A DNA stretch of 64,000 nucleotides, taken from Zonotrichia leucophrys gambelii. Lineage: Eukaryota > Chordata > Aves > Passeriformes > Passerellidae. How positions within the stretch are numbered: the first letter of the stretch is position 1; every line of letters starts with the position of its first letter. The translations under genes and the position numbers were made by a program. The notes beneath the pieces are model-generated. The model made no database searches, had not been told where the DNA came from, and saw nothing but the letters and a program-made list of their open reading frames with translations. The stretch covers positions 128,047,533 through 128,111,532 of the forward strand of contig NC_088171.1 in NCBI RefSeq assembly GCF_028769735.1, in the 5' to 3' direction. This document shows positions 52,201 through 59,230 of this stretch, in pieces.

Positions 52201-55200
52201 GACAAAGTGAATGCTGCAAGAGGGTTCAATGCAACGTATCAAGTTGATGGCTTCTGTTTGCCCTGGGAAATCCCATGCGGAGGGAATTGGGGGTGCTACA
52301 CAGAGCAGCAACGCTGTGACGGCTACTGGCACTGTCCAAATGGAAGGGATGAAACCAACTGCACCATGTGCCAAAGAGATGAGTTTCCCTGCTCTCGAAA
52401 TGGTGTTTGCTACCCTCGTTCAGATCGCTGCAACTACCAGAATCATTGCCCTAATGGTTCGGATGAAAAGAATTGTTTCTTCTGTCAGCCAGGCAATTTT
52501 CACTGTAAAAACAACCGCTGTGTGTTTGAGAGCTGGGTTTGTGATTCTCAAGATGACTGTGGCGATGGCAGTGACGAAGAGAATTGCCCAGTCATTGTGC
52601 CCACTAGAGTGATAACTGCAGCTGTCATTGGGAGTCTTATTTGTGGATTGCTGCTTGTCATCGCACTGGGATGTACTTGTAAATTGTACTCACTCAGGAT
52701 GTTTGAGCGAAGGTAAGTAGAACTCAGCTCTATTAAATATTGGGGTGTTTTCTTCTGTTTGTACTTGAAGCAGTTTTGTTGCCATACAGATATTGTTGCA
52801 CGTGATTTGTAAAGACATTGCTCCTTTGATAGTAAAAAGAGGTTTGTTAATCATAGACTTTATCAGATTGGAAGGGACCCATAAGGAATATGAAGTCCAA
52901 CTCCGTACTTCTTGCAGGATATCTGAAGCTAAAACTTGCTAGGACCTATGGCTGAGCATTGTCCAGATGCTCCTTGAACTCTGGAGGCTGGGGAGCCAAT
53001 TTTCTGGGGAGCCTGTTCCAGGGACTGACTACTACCCCAGTGAAGAAAAGGGGATAGAAGTATCCTGATCACTTCGCTATAGAGGGTTAAAGCTCCAGAT
53101 GGTGTTACCAGAAAGGAAGTTTGGGGAAACTGCAGTTAATGAATTTGCAATTGGTATCACAGTTCTGTATATAACAGCATGTTTCTTCTTTTGTAGGCTG
53201 GTTCACACCAGGATTACATATCCTTCAGTCCTTTACAATAATACAGGTGTTACTTGTGGTGCTTTTTATATTTAGCTCATGGGTTTGGGCTGGTTTGTTT
53301 ATTTTAAAGAAATTTATTGTTAGGTTTGTGTTTTTGCTCTCATTTCAGCTGGACAGACTCACAGGAATGCCTTTATATTCTTTGCCAATTAAATTTCAAT
53401 TAAATTAGCAAAACTTCATCTTCTGAAGTTTTTATTTCAGATTATAATAGTCTGATGTACTTTCATTCATTCATATATATATATATGTGTATATATATAA
53501 ATCAGTGTCTTATGTATTCGGGAATTTCTTTTCTCTTTGAAAGGTCATTTGAAACTCATTTGTCAAGGGTTGAGGCTGAGCTGTTAAGAAGAGAAGCTCC
53601 TCCATCCTATGGACAATTAATTGCCCAGGGTTTAATTCCACCAGTTGAAGATTTCCCTGTTTGTTCCCCAAATCAGGTAAGATTTAAAGTACCAGGCAGA
53701 CCCCTTGTATTTTAGGGAGACTGAAATAAAAATATTTTAACTTTCATCTGCTTCCTTTTTCTCTTTAGCATTTCCTTTTTCTCCTTTCAAGTCAATAGTG
53801 TTATACAAATGATTAGCCCTTGAACAAAATCAATGGTACAGTAACACCACAGTTTCTTCTGCAGGCTTTCTTTTGTTGGCAATGCCAGTAATGCACACTA
53901 TAGAACCCCCTCTTGCATGAAAAATAATAGATTGGCAGATCTAATTGTATATTCTGTGTTACTGTTGTGAAAATAAAGATTGCAAGATGGCACTTTGCAA
54001 TTTGGGAAAGAAGACCTAGACTTCTAATGTGGAATGGTAGTTCACATGCACAGTGTGTAGGTATGTTCATGCTTGCTGTGCATAACAAGATGATGGGGAA
54101 AGACAGGATGTCATATCATATAAAATTACCATGAATGAGTAATAAAGCAAAAGCTAGTAAATGGCAGTCAATAGTTTCTAGTCACCCAGATTCAGAGATG
54201 GATGATTAGTGCATTTCTTACTTGGTTGATAAATGAGTTTCTCTCAAAAAGCTTTTCAAGGAGTTAAAAAATGTCTTACAGTTATAAAGCTCTTGAGAGA
54301 AATAGAAGTCTTAGTCTGGGAATCCTGGTGTGTTCTATTAGAGTTGGCATTAATTATATTGTGTTGCAGTTAATACAGCAAAGTTTATGGTAAGAAAAGA
54401 TTGCATTACTATTGCATGTTCTTTCATGCTCACATGTTCACAAGCAGCTGGGATCTGCCACAAAAGATTAGAGGAAAAGAGGAAAATAAATTGCAATTTG
54501 CATGAGAAGCTTTAAGGAAACATTGTAAAGATTTTTTGGATAGCTAAATTAGCACTGAACTTCGTTAATGAATCTAATAATTGTCTGTAGTGAACACTGT
54601 AGAATCCCTTGTTCTTTTTCAGTAGATTACTGTGGTTATAATAAAGATCAGTATGTTCCTGTTTCAAACCAGTTCTGTACTTTTACAAATTTGTCTTGCT
54701 GTCCTCTTTTCCAAAAAAATTAACCTTCACTGGTTTATGATGGATCTGTGTTCACAAGTCTCTTGAGGTAGGGTTAGCTTAGGAAAGTCTCTGGAGACAA
54801 TGCAGTTGTCATGCCCAGATGTGTAAGTCCTCTAGTACAGATAACTTGGAACAAACCAGTGCTTCCTGAAGAAGCACTGTCTGAAGGATGGTGGAAGAGA
54901 GATGAAGGTGACAGCATGAGAACACTAAATTTCAGTTTTTATAAATTAAGGGAAGTACATGCATGTATGTTAAGGGTTTAATCAGGGAATGACTCTTCTG
55001 AAGAATATTCTAATTTTTTTGCCATAATCTTAATGAAAAGTCGTGAATATGGGCTTTATCCTCTAAATTAAACACATTTGTGAATATTTTTAGAATGATG
55101 GGCACCTGGAAGATCTTATTAGCTGAGGCAGTGCTTTCTCTAAGTTAGAGTCAGGGATCTCCAAGATAAAGGAGTTTGTGTTCTTATGCTTATGTTACCT

Positions 55201-56861
55201 TACAGTTGAATAGTTGTACAAGATTTTAAACAGGAAAATTCAGGTATGCATTCTTCTGTAGCTGGATAACTAGAAAATGTATACTGAATTTGGGAAATTT
55301 ATAGTTTAGAACACATAAGGTAATTTTATTTAAACAGAAGCATTAAAGCATTTTGGAACTGGAATTAACTGATTACATCAGAAAGGGAGGAAAAAATTCA
55401 AACTATAAGCCTCTGCTGGAGAAGATACTTAATATAGTCCCTTTGAGGAAGCCCTATGGTAGTGGATAAAGAAGGTGGCCACCTTTGTTAAATCTTTCTG
55501 GAAGACTTTGTTTACAAATCCTAAACTTTTTGAGACACATTTCTCTGTGCTGTACTGTAAAATCCACAGTGACTATCTTTTTGGTAAGACTGTAACAGAT
55601 TTTGTGTGCGTGCTCTACTGGCTGTGGTTGTATTTTTCTTTAATCTGTGTTCCATATCCAGACTATAGTGCCTTGTTTTCATATTGTCTTTATTTAGAGA
55701 TCATTTTTTAGGGCAGAAATATACCTTGTATTGAAGTCATTGCTCTTTTATCGCCTTTGCATATGTATTTCCACTTAATTTGCCTGTTTATGTTTTTCCT
55801 CTAGAGCATCTAGACTTTTGTCATGACTTTTTTAAATAGTCTTTTTAAATAGCCTTTTGCTGCATATGCCAGATCCTTATTAAGAAGGATGCAACATTTT
55901 GTAATATTTAAGATTCTGCATTTAACTTTGTTAAATGCTGTTTTGCATAATAATAGTTATACCAGCAGACTATCAGTGCTTGATTGTTTCTTGTCTTCTT
56001 ATTTAGGCTTCAGTTCTGGAAAACCTCAGGCTGGCAGTACGATCTCAGCTTGGATTTACCTCAATCAGACTTCCTATTGCTGGCAGATCAAGTAACATTT
56101 GGAATCGAATTTTTAATTTTGCGAGGTCACGTCATTCTGGATCGTTGGCATTGGTCTCGGCAGATGGAGATGATGTTGCCAGCCAAAGTACTAGTAGAGA
56201 AGGTGAAAGAAATAATACTCACAGAAGTTTATTTTCAGTTGAATCTGATGATACAGACACAGAAAATGACAGAAGAGACACAGCAGGAGCAGTTGGTGGT
56301 GTTGCTGCCACCTTGCCTCAAAAAGTCCCTCCTGCAACAGCAATAGAAGCACCAGTGGGAGCGTGTGGGAGTTCCTCTGCTCAGAGCAGCAGCACGGATG
56401 GTGGAAGAGAAGTGACAAGTGTAGAGCCCCCAAGCACAAGTCCCGCACGCCACCAGCTCTCGAGTGCACTAAGCCGTATGACTCAAGGCTTGCGCTGGGT
56501 ACGCTTTACTTTAGGGAGATCAAGCTCAGTGAATCAGAACCAAAGTCCTTTGAGACAGCTTGATAATGGGGTAAGTGGAAGAGAAGAGGATGATGATGTT
56601 GAAATGTTAATTCCAGTCTCTGATGTAGCATCAGACTTTGACATGAATGACTGTTCAAGACCTCTACTTGATCTCAGCTCAGATCAAGGACCAGGGCTTA
56701 GACAGCCTTACAGTGCAGCACATCACAGTGTAAGGTCATGCAGTCGAGATGGCCCCTGTGAGAGCTGTGGCATCGTACACACTGCCCAGATACCCGACAC
56801 TTGCTTAGAGGCAACAGTGAAAAACGAAACTAGTGACGATGAGGCATTATTACTCTGCTAG
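10166..56861 (+). CDS. LRP12: LRP12, LDL receptor-related protein 12 (whole spliced gene, 7 coding exons)
   Basis: This is a type I plasma-membrane receptor. Joined exons 10166-10244, 38858-38914, 45723-45858, 47307-47509, 51611-52712, 53544-53676 and 56007-56861 give 854 codons plus TAG. Domains are: signal peptide about 1-27, CUB1 about 47-158, LDLa1 166-200, LDLa2 214-253, CUB2 258-370, LDLa3 374-409, LDLa4 412-447, LDLa5 450-484, transmembrane helix about 492-515, and cytoplasmic tail 516-854. The tail has PPSY at 545-548 overlapping the YxxPhi-type signal YGQL (548-551), and an acidic dileucine at 847-852. I see no NPxY motif. The match to human LRP12 is close to residue-for-residue through CUB2, the LDLa modules and the helix. 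Family knowledge: it was first described as ST7/MIG13A, its tail has been reported to bind RACK1, MIBP and SARA, and it is implicated in endocytosis, signalling and cortical neurons. All introns are GT-AG and in phase. No neighbouring gene is in the window. Confidence 0.97.
10462..10530 (+). repeat. G/T-rich then TTTA simple sequence
   Basis: Runs of GGGGGTTTTTG and TTTGTTTTG pass into TTTATTTATTTATTATTTG. This low-complexity patch lies at the downstream part of the CpG island, just inside intron 1. Confidence 0.7.
13141..13285 (-). mobile_element. CR1 LINE 3' fragment, antisense
   Basis: It begins GGAATCATAGAATCGTGTAG and continues with AGACCTTCAAGATCATAGAATCC, CAGCACTGCCAAGTCC, ACTAAACCA.GTCCCT and ACCTCCAGGGATG. 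These blocks are in the order of a reverse-complemented CR1 3' end. It is a short fragment of about 145 bp with approximate ends. Confidence 0.88.
17442..17504 (+). repeat. Perfect 30-bp-arm palindrome with 3-nt loop
   Basis: Arm 17442-17471 (starting TTTTTTGTTTGTAATATTG, ending TTTACT) is an exact reverse complement of 17475-17504 (starting AGTAAA, ending CAAAAAA) around the loop TAT at 17472-17474. I checked all thirty pairs by eye. Pairing stops at 17441/17505. The sequence is AT-rich and intronic, and flanking target-site duplications are not evident. It could form a foldback RNA or a DNA cruciform, or record a template-switch event. No coding frame or named element family explains it. 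Confidence 0.95.
18955..19820 (-). mobile_element. Avian endogenous retrovirus LTR, probably solo, antisense to LRP12
   Basis: This is a GC-richer block in AT-rich intron. Read on the minus strand it starts near 19820 with a TATTGGGTTTACATGG-like end followed by AAGTTTTGGTAGCAGGGG. On the + strand its far end is GGCTGATTCTGACTGAATACCA near 18963. From memory of bird genomes these ends and the internal blocks belong to a common ERV LTR family, probably class III/ERVL-like. The family name is not verified. No gag, pol or env remnant, primer-binding site or second LTR is seen beside it, so a solo LTR is the simplest reading. The overlapping frames at 19409-19865 are artefacts of this repeat. Confidence 0.7.
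19438..19690 (-). repeat. Degenerate ~50-bp tandem array inside the LTR
   Basis: A motif like CTGCTCCAGCATGGG recurs with starts near 19438, 19486, 19539, 19590 and 19641, spacings of 48 to 53 bp. The intervening parts share CCCCACAGGGTCACA or CATGGGGTTGCAG blocks. The array is wholly inside the LTR. Confidence 0.75.
21923..21947 (+). repeat. Poly-T tract
   Basis: About 25 nt of T broken by a single C, ending TTTTTTCAG. It resembles a splice acceptor by chance. No downstream open frame in LRP12 phase is supported by the family. Confidence 0.8.
23643..23681 (+). repeat. TG/TTTG microsatellite
   Basis: Mixed TG and TTTG units over about 39 bp. A run of eight or nine C lies 20 bp further on, at about 23701-23709. 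Confidence 0.9.
24666..24706 (+). repeat. Imperfect hairpin, 16 paired bases
   Basis: TTGAGC (24666-24671) pairs with GCTCAA (24701-24706), and TACTCTACTG (24674-24683) pairs with CAGTAGAGTA (24689-24698). There is one 2x2 internal mismatch and a 5-nt loop. It is too short for a typical pre-miRNA, and no function is assigned. Confidence 0.6.
30247..30635 (-). mobile_element. CR1 LINE 3' fragment, antisense
   Basis: It starts TCATCATAGAATGGCCTGTG and runs through CTTTCCACTAGACCAGGTTGC, CCAACATGACCCTGAACACTT, CCAGGGATGGGGCATTT, CAGCAAAGAATTTCCTCCTGGTATCC, CCCCTTGTCCTGTCACTGCAGGCCC and CACAGGAGAGGTGCTCCAGCCCTCTGATCACCTTTGTGGCCCTGC, all in reverse CR1 order. It is the best-preserved CR1 copy in the window, at nearly 390 bp. 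The open frame at 30346-30555 lies inside it and is not a gene. Confidence 0.93.
32243..32255 (+). repeat. G13 homopolymer
   Basis: Thirteen consecutive G followed immediately by TAAGTTTC. A T-tract (about 32281-32293) follows within 30 bp. The decamer AGACTGTTCT flanks the G run on the left and recurs just before the T run. Confidence 0.9.
32882..32945 (-). mobile_element. Short CR1 3' end fragment, antisense
   Basis: ATCATAGAATGGTTTGTGTTGGAAGGAACCTTTATAGATCATGTAGTT is recognisably the reverse complement of the CR1 terminal segment. Beyond about 32945 the similarity fades, so the right edge is uncertain. Confidence 0.8.
35267..36590 (+). repeat. 28-bp exact direct repeat pair in intron 1
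   Basis: The same 28 bp (starting ATTCTTCCTTTGAACATT and ending GGGAGATTT) occur at 35267-35294 and 36563-36590, 1296 bp apart in the same orientation. The flanks are not obviously alike. The coordinates span both copies and the unrelated DNA between them. Confidence 0.85.
38858..38914 (+). CDS. LRP12: LRP12 coding exon 2 (57-nt in-frame cassette)
   Basis: It lies between acceptor AATTTTAG (ending 38857) and donor G|GTAAGT (38915). Joined to the last base of exon 1 it encodes GNGALAEHSENVHISGVST plus the first base of the Ala codon completed by exon 3. As I recall the human protein, this 19-residue block is identical there. Both flanks are phase 1 and 57 is divisible by three, so skipping keeps the frame. 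Human LRP12 has a known isoform lacking this exon (840 versus 859 residues). The segment lies between the signal peptide and CUB1, so its inclusion changes the mature N terminus only. Confidence 0.95.
40438..40510 (+). repeat. A/C-rich low-complexity tract
   Basis: Runs of AATAATAACAACAACC, CCAAAACAAAACACC and CCCCAAACCAAAACAAAAAAGG. On the other strand this is a G/T-rich tract like TTTTGTTTTGG. Confidence 0.8.
44521..44560 (+). repeat. Two-copy tandem repeat, 22-bp period
   Basis: The 18-mer TTGATTATGTATACAAAT occurs at 44521-44538 and 44543-44560, separated by CTAT. It is a minor tandem duplication in AT-rich intron. Confidence 0.9.
45723..45858 (+). CDS. LRP12: LRP12 coding exon 3 (first part of CUB1)
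   Basis: 136 nt, residues 46 (part) to 91 (part). Acceptor TTTTTTAG, donor AAG|GTAACA, leaving phase 2. It encodes ACGDIPEQIRSP, then TSPGWPSEYPARINCSWYI and HANPGEIITI, the N-terminal half of a CUB domain with its first cysteine pair and an NCS glycosylation site. Human LRP12 is nearly identical with a few conservative changes (for example D/E, R/K and Y/F). Confidence 0.96.
45859..47306 (+). other. LRP12 intron 3 (1.4 kb)
   Basis: GTAACA to TCTTTTTCAG, the acceptor having a good pyrimidine tract. Frames at 46575-46884 are overlapping chance frames on both strands. Nothing else identified. Confidence 0.93.
47307..47509 (+). CDS. LRP12: LRP12 coding exon 4 (second part of CUB1)
   Basis: 203 nt, residues 91 to 159 (part), entering in phase 2 and leaving in phase 1 at G|GTATGT. 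It encodes SFQDFDVQGSRRCSSDWLTI, then YRACGSSIPSPYISSQDHVW and RFHSDDSISRKGFRLAYFAG. The CUB hallmarks FxDFD, the C-x-D-W-L strand, and the terminal GFRLAYFA strand are all present. Joined to exon 3 it completes CUB1. Confidence 0.96.
47510..51610 (+). other. LRP12 intron 4 (4.1 kb)
   Basis: GTATGT to TTAACTTACAG. A GC-richer stretch at about 48110-48380 is open in all three + frames. It looks like a decayed repeat, with no recognised protein. A 22-bp-period CCTACCT-type tandem lies at about 49905-49941 and a poly-A tract at about 50425-50439. No exon is missing from the protein here. Confidence 0.92.
51611..52712 (+). CDS. LRP12: LRP12 coding exon 5 (LDLa1 to transmembrane helix)
   Basis: 1102 nt, residues 159 (part) to 526 (part), by far the largest internal exon. 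It encodes LDLa1 (166-200, CGDNSDEEIC), LDLa2 (214-253, with a long loop before its third cysteine), CUB2 (258-370, with a probable calcium-site segment TGYGDYVKIYDG), LDLa3 (374-409), LDLa4 (412-447), LDLa5 (450-484, CGDGSDEENC) and the membrane helix VITAAVIGSLICGLLLVIAL. LDLa2-4 depart from the acidic consensus (CLDLGDEIDC, CPNGRDETNC, CPNGSDEKNC), as they do in human as recalled. One Glu of human LRP12 after EICAK is absent here (AKANPP). Donor AAG... AG|GTAAGT, phase 2. Confidence 0.98.
52850..53050 (-). mobile_element. CR1 LINE 3' fragment, antisense
   Basis: ATCATAGACTTTATCAGATTGGAAGGGACCC, GAAGTCCAACTCC, GATGCTCCTTGAACTCTGG, GGAGCCTGTTCCAGGG and CCCCAGTGAAGAAAAG follow CR1 order in reverse. 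It lies wholly in intron 5 and takes up about a quarter of it. Confidence 0.88.
53472..53500 (+). repeat. AT/GT microsatellite near exon 6 acceptor
   Basis: CATATATATATATATGTGTATATATATAA-type repeat of about 29 bp ending 43 nt before the AG of the exon 6 acceptor, where the branch point would normally be sought. Confidence 0.9.
53544..53676 (+). CDS. LRP12: LRP12 coding exon 6 (juxtamembrane tail, PPSY motif)
   Basis: 133 nt, residues 526 (part) to 570, entering phase 2 and leaving phase 0 at CAG|GTAAGA. It encodes RSFETHLSRVEAELLRREA, then PPSYGQLIAQGLIPPVEDF and PVCSPNQ. PPSY (545-548) is a PPxY-type ligand for WW domains and overlaps YGQL, which fits a tyrosine-based sorting signal. It is almost identical to human (H for Q in FETQ). 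Confidence 0.96.
53677..56006 (+). other. LRP12 intron 6 (2.3 kb)
   Basis: GTAAGA to CTTCTTATTTAG. AT-rich. No repeat family or extra exon recognised. Confidence 0.92.
56007..56861 (+). CDS. LRP12: LRP12 coding exon 7 (C-terminal cytoplasmic tail and stop)
   Basis: 855 nt, residues 571-854 and TAG (56859-56861). It starts ASVLENLRLAVRSQ and contains SNIWNRIFNFARSRHSGSLA, SLFSVESDDTDTEN, SALSRMTQGLRWVRFTLGRS and GREEDDDVEMLIPVSD, and ends KNETSDDEALLLC. The end contains the acidic dileucine signals DDEALL and DEALLL. Serine-rich acidic stretches resemble casein kinase 2 sites. The middle (about residues 640-690) is the most diverged from human, with several small indels, while the final 20 residues are nearly invariant. 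Family data place RACK1, MIBP and SARA binding in the tail. Which residues do this is not shown by the sequence. Confidence 0.97.
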   Translation, partial: ASVLENLRLAVRSQLGFTSIRLPIAGRSSNIWNRIFNFARSRHSGSLALVSADGDDVASQSTSREGERNNTHRSLFSVESDDTDTENDRRDTAGAVGGVAATLPQKVPPATAIEAPVGACGSSSAQSSSTDGGREVTSVEPPSTSPARHQLSSALSRMTQGLRWVRFTLGRSSSVNQNQSPLRQLDNGVSGREEDDDVEMLIPVSDVASDFDMNDCSRPLLDLSSDQGPGLRQPYSAAHHSVRSCSRDGPCESCGIVHTAQIPDTCLEATVKNETSDDEALLLC

Positions 56862-57954
56862 GTACGGATTGTTTAGGAAAGATTGTGTACAAGTTGGAGC
56901 AATATCTGTCATTGTTTTGTACTTCACAGTTAAAATTAGTTTTTAGTTTTAAAAAATCCAGGACAACATTATGTTAAAGCTGTTTTAGCCTGTGTGGTTG
57001 ATTAGACTTTTCTTATACTGGATGACATTATGGAACTATAAGAGTGAACATTTTAATGGCTCTGAATACACAATGTGTGTATCCAGTATAATTGGATTAC
57101 TCTTTAAACTGAAGTTTTCCCCGTTAGTTTCAAATTTAGTTTATCCTGGTACTATAGTTCAAACCCAAAACACGGCTGCTCAAGACTTAGTGGCTGCCTG
57201 TTTAACCCCATATTAACAGGTGAATTTGTACAGAATTATTTTCCTTTAGGAACTGACTCTGTTGTATTATTGCCAACATACTTGTAACTTAATATACTAA
57301 ATATGGTAAGGATTGTTACTGTAAAATATGTACTTTTCTTTGAGTTTATTCAACACTTTGTCTAAATATTCTTGAATTTCATCATAATGTGAACTTACTT
57401 AAAGGGAGGAGAAACTTTCTTCAGGAGTATTCTTTTTCTTTCAGAAGTACAAAATGCAATGATATATGAAATTTAGGCATAATAGATAAAGTGATGGCAA
57501 AAGCTTTTTTAGCACTGACTTTCCTAAACTGCAATCTAATATGGTACAAGCCAAATAGTATGTAAAATCCCCAGTCATTAGTCTTTTTGATTTGAAGTAA
57601 AAAAGGGCCGAAGATATTACAATATGTGTTAGTTCTTTAAATATCCAATATGTACAAATACACTACAGAATAAGTTCCAACTGGTAATAGATCTTTCCCT
57701 AATACTGTAGGTTATAAAGCTTGTTTGGTCTCAAGGGATTTGCACTAAAATCATATTAAGGTCTCTAATGAGCTTAGTGCACAAGCACTATCACTTTAAG
57801 TACTATTATTGTCTAATATTGCAATGGCTATATATTTCCATGGCTCTTTTCTTGGGGTGTTGCATTTTTGTTGCAATTGAATTTGCTTTACTAATTCCCT
57901 ATTTATTCATTGTATTTAAAAACTGGTTTACTCGGTTGCAGACTGGTTGTTTAA

Positions 57955-57960
57955 AATAAA
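57955..57960 (+). terminator. LRP12: Candidate proximal poly(A) signal AATAAA
   Basis: AATAAA about 1.1 kb after the stop codon, followed by TTTTAGTGTACTTTTTATG, a modest T-rich downstream element. It would give a 3' UTR of roughly 1.1 kb. Confidence 0.45.
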
Positions 57961-59206
57961 CCAAAAGAAAACCCTTTTAGTGTACTTTTTATGATATTAC
58001 ATGTTGGAGCAAAACAGATCAGTGAGGAAAAAAGCTCGTAACTTCCAATTTTGTGATAAGCAGGTTAATACGTGGCTACTAGTGTGACAACAAGAAACTA
58101 CACCTTTTAAAAACAAAACTGTCAACTACTGTTTTATTTATTCTTTGCCAGTCTGTTTTTAGTAGGCTTAAAGATCCAGTATGAAATGTATTTGTGTGTG
58201 ATTGTATGCTATTTATTAAATTTTAAATACTTTGTTGAATGTCATTTTAAAGCATGTTTAAAGTCTTGTGCATTTCTGTCGTGTTATGCTGTCGGGCAGA
58301 ACTGACTAAAATTTTAATATGTATCAAAATTAAATTGAATTTTTGTTATGTTTTTGAGGTACTTTTAAAGATAAATCCAAGGTCTGTCTGGCTTTTTATT
58401 TTTTTTAAATCCTCATCTCTGAAGTACAAATCACATGCAGAAGGAACAAATAATTGAATGGATTCCAAAGTGTATATATCTTCTCCCTCTTCTCTTTATT
58501 CACAGACACTGGGATGAGAAAAATAAACAATTTTACCATCTGGTTGATTTTTTTCATGTGAGTTAGCAGGTAAATTCTGAGTTCAGGATGCAATGACATA
58601 GATTTGTGCTTTTGAGGAACCTTATGTGCAATACAATTGTAAAAGATTTTATTATAACAACCCATGCGGTTTCAAGTTTCAGAACAGATCACATCACACT
58701 GGTACCAGATCAGGTACAAGTTGGCCCATAATTACACATACTCAAGTAAAAGTCATCAATGGCCATTTTTATTCACATTGAATAATATCTAAATCTGTGG
58801 GTAAGCTCTAGTCTGATTTCAGTAGCATTGCTTATAGAGCAGACAGCTTTGCAATAGGAACATGGTAACATACCCTGAAGTATATGTGAACAGTATGTCC
58901 TGGTATAAAATACTGGGTTTTTAAACCTTCCTGATTAATTGTCTTTAGAAAGTGGTTGTGGAAATGCTTGTCCCTGAGGCAGATAAATTTTAAAGAAAGA
59001 GTCTTCACAGAATACCTTCAGTGTTTAACACACTAAATTTGTTCCATTTGTGATCTAAATTTGTTCCATTAGATGCCCCAAATAGCATGTACCTATGGAC
59101 TCCATATTGCAGATGTAAAAAGAACACAATGTTTAATTTGTTTTAAAGGAAAAATGCTACACATTTAACTGAGAAGTTGGATTTGATTGATAATTTGAAA
59201 ATTGTA

Positions 59207-59212
59207 AATAAA
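59207..59212 (+). terminator. LRP12: Candidate distal poly(A) signal AATAAA
   Basis: AATAAA in GTAAATAAAATTC, followed by TTTGTATGAGGTG, TTTGTTGCAGTG and then a T9 run. This signal plus GU/U-rich arrangement is the most convincing in the region. Confidence 0.5.
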
Positions 59213-59230
59213 ATTCATATTTGTATGAGG

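Larger units (their letters stand above)
52713..53543 (+). other. LRP12 intron 5 (831 nt)
   Basis: GTAAGT to CTTTGAAAG. It contains a CR1 fragment (about 52850-53050), and an AT/GT microsatellite at 53472-53500 only about 44 bp from the acceptor. The acceptor itself (TTTGAAAG|G) has a weak -3 base but a pyrimidine-rich TTTCTTTTCTCTTT tract. Confidence 0.93.
56862..59230 (+). other. LRP12: Probable LRP12 3' UTR
   Basis: AT-rich sequence continuous with exon 7. Candidate poly(A) signals are AATAAA at 57955, ATTAAA at 58215 and 58329, AATAAA at 58522 and AATAAA at 59207. The last is followed within about 50 nt by a G/T-rich and T-rich stretch, making it a good distal end. Several transcripts with different 3' ends are likely. 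The frames at 56992-57216 and 57768-57959 are short and unlike any protein I know. Confidence 0.5.

Noticed and set aside
51620..52612. Extra frames overlapping LRP12 exon 5 (51620-51844, 52211-52612, minus-strand frames)
   Set aside because: Shadows of the true coding frame, which alone preserves the cysteine patterns of CUB and LDLa domains.
56191..56563. Alternative frames inside exon 7 on both strands
   Set aside because: The LRP12 frame matches the known tail through to the conserved C terminus. The others have no homology I recognise.
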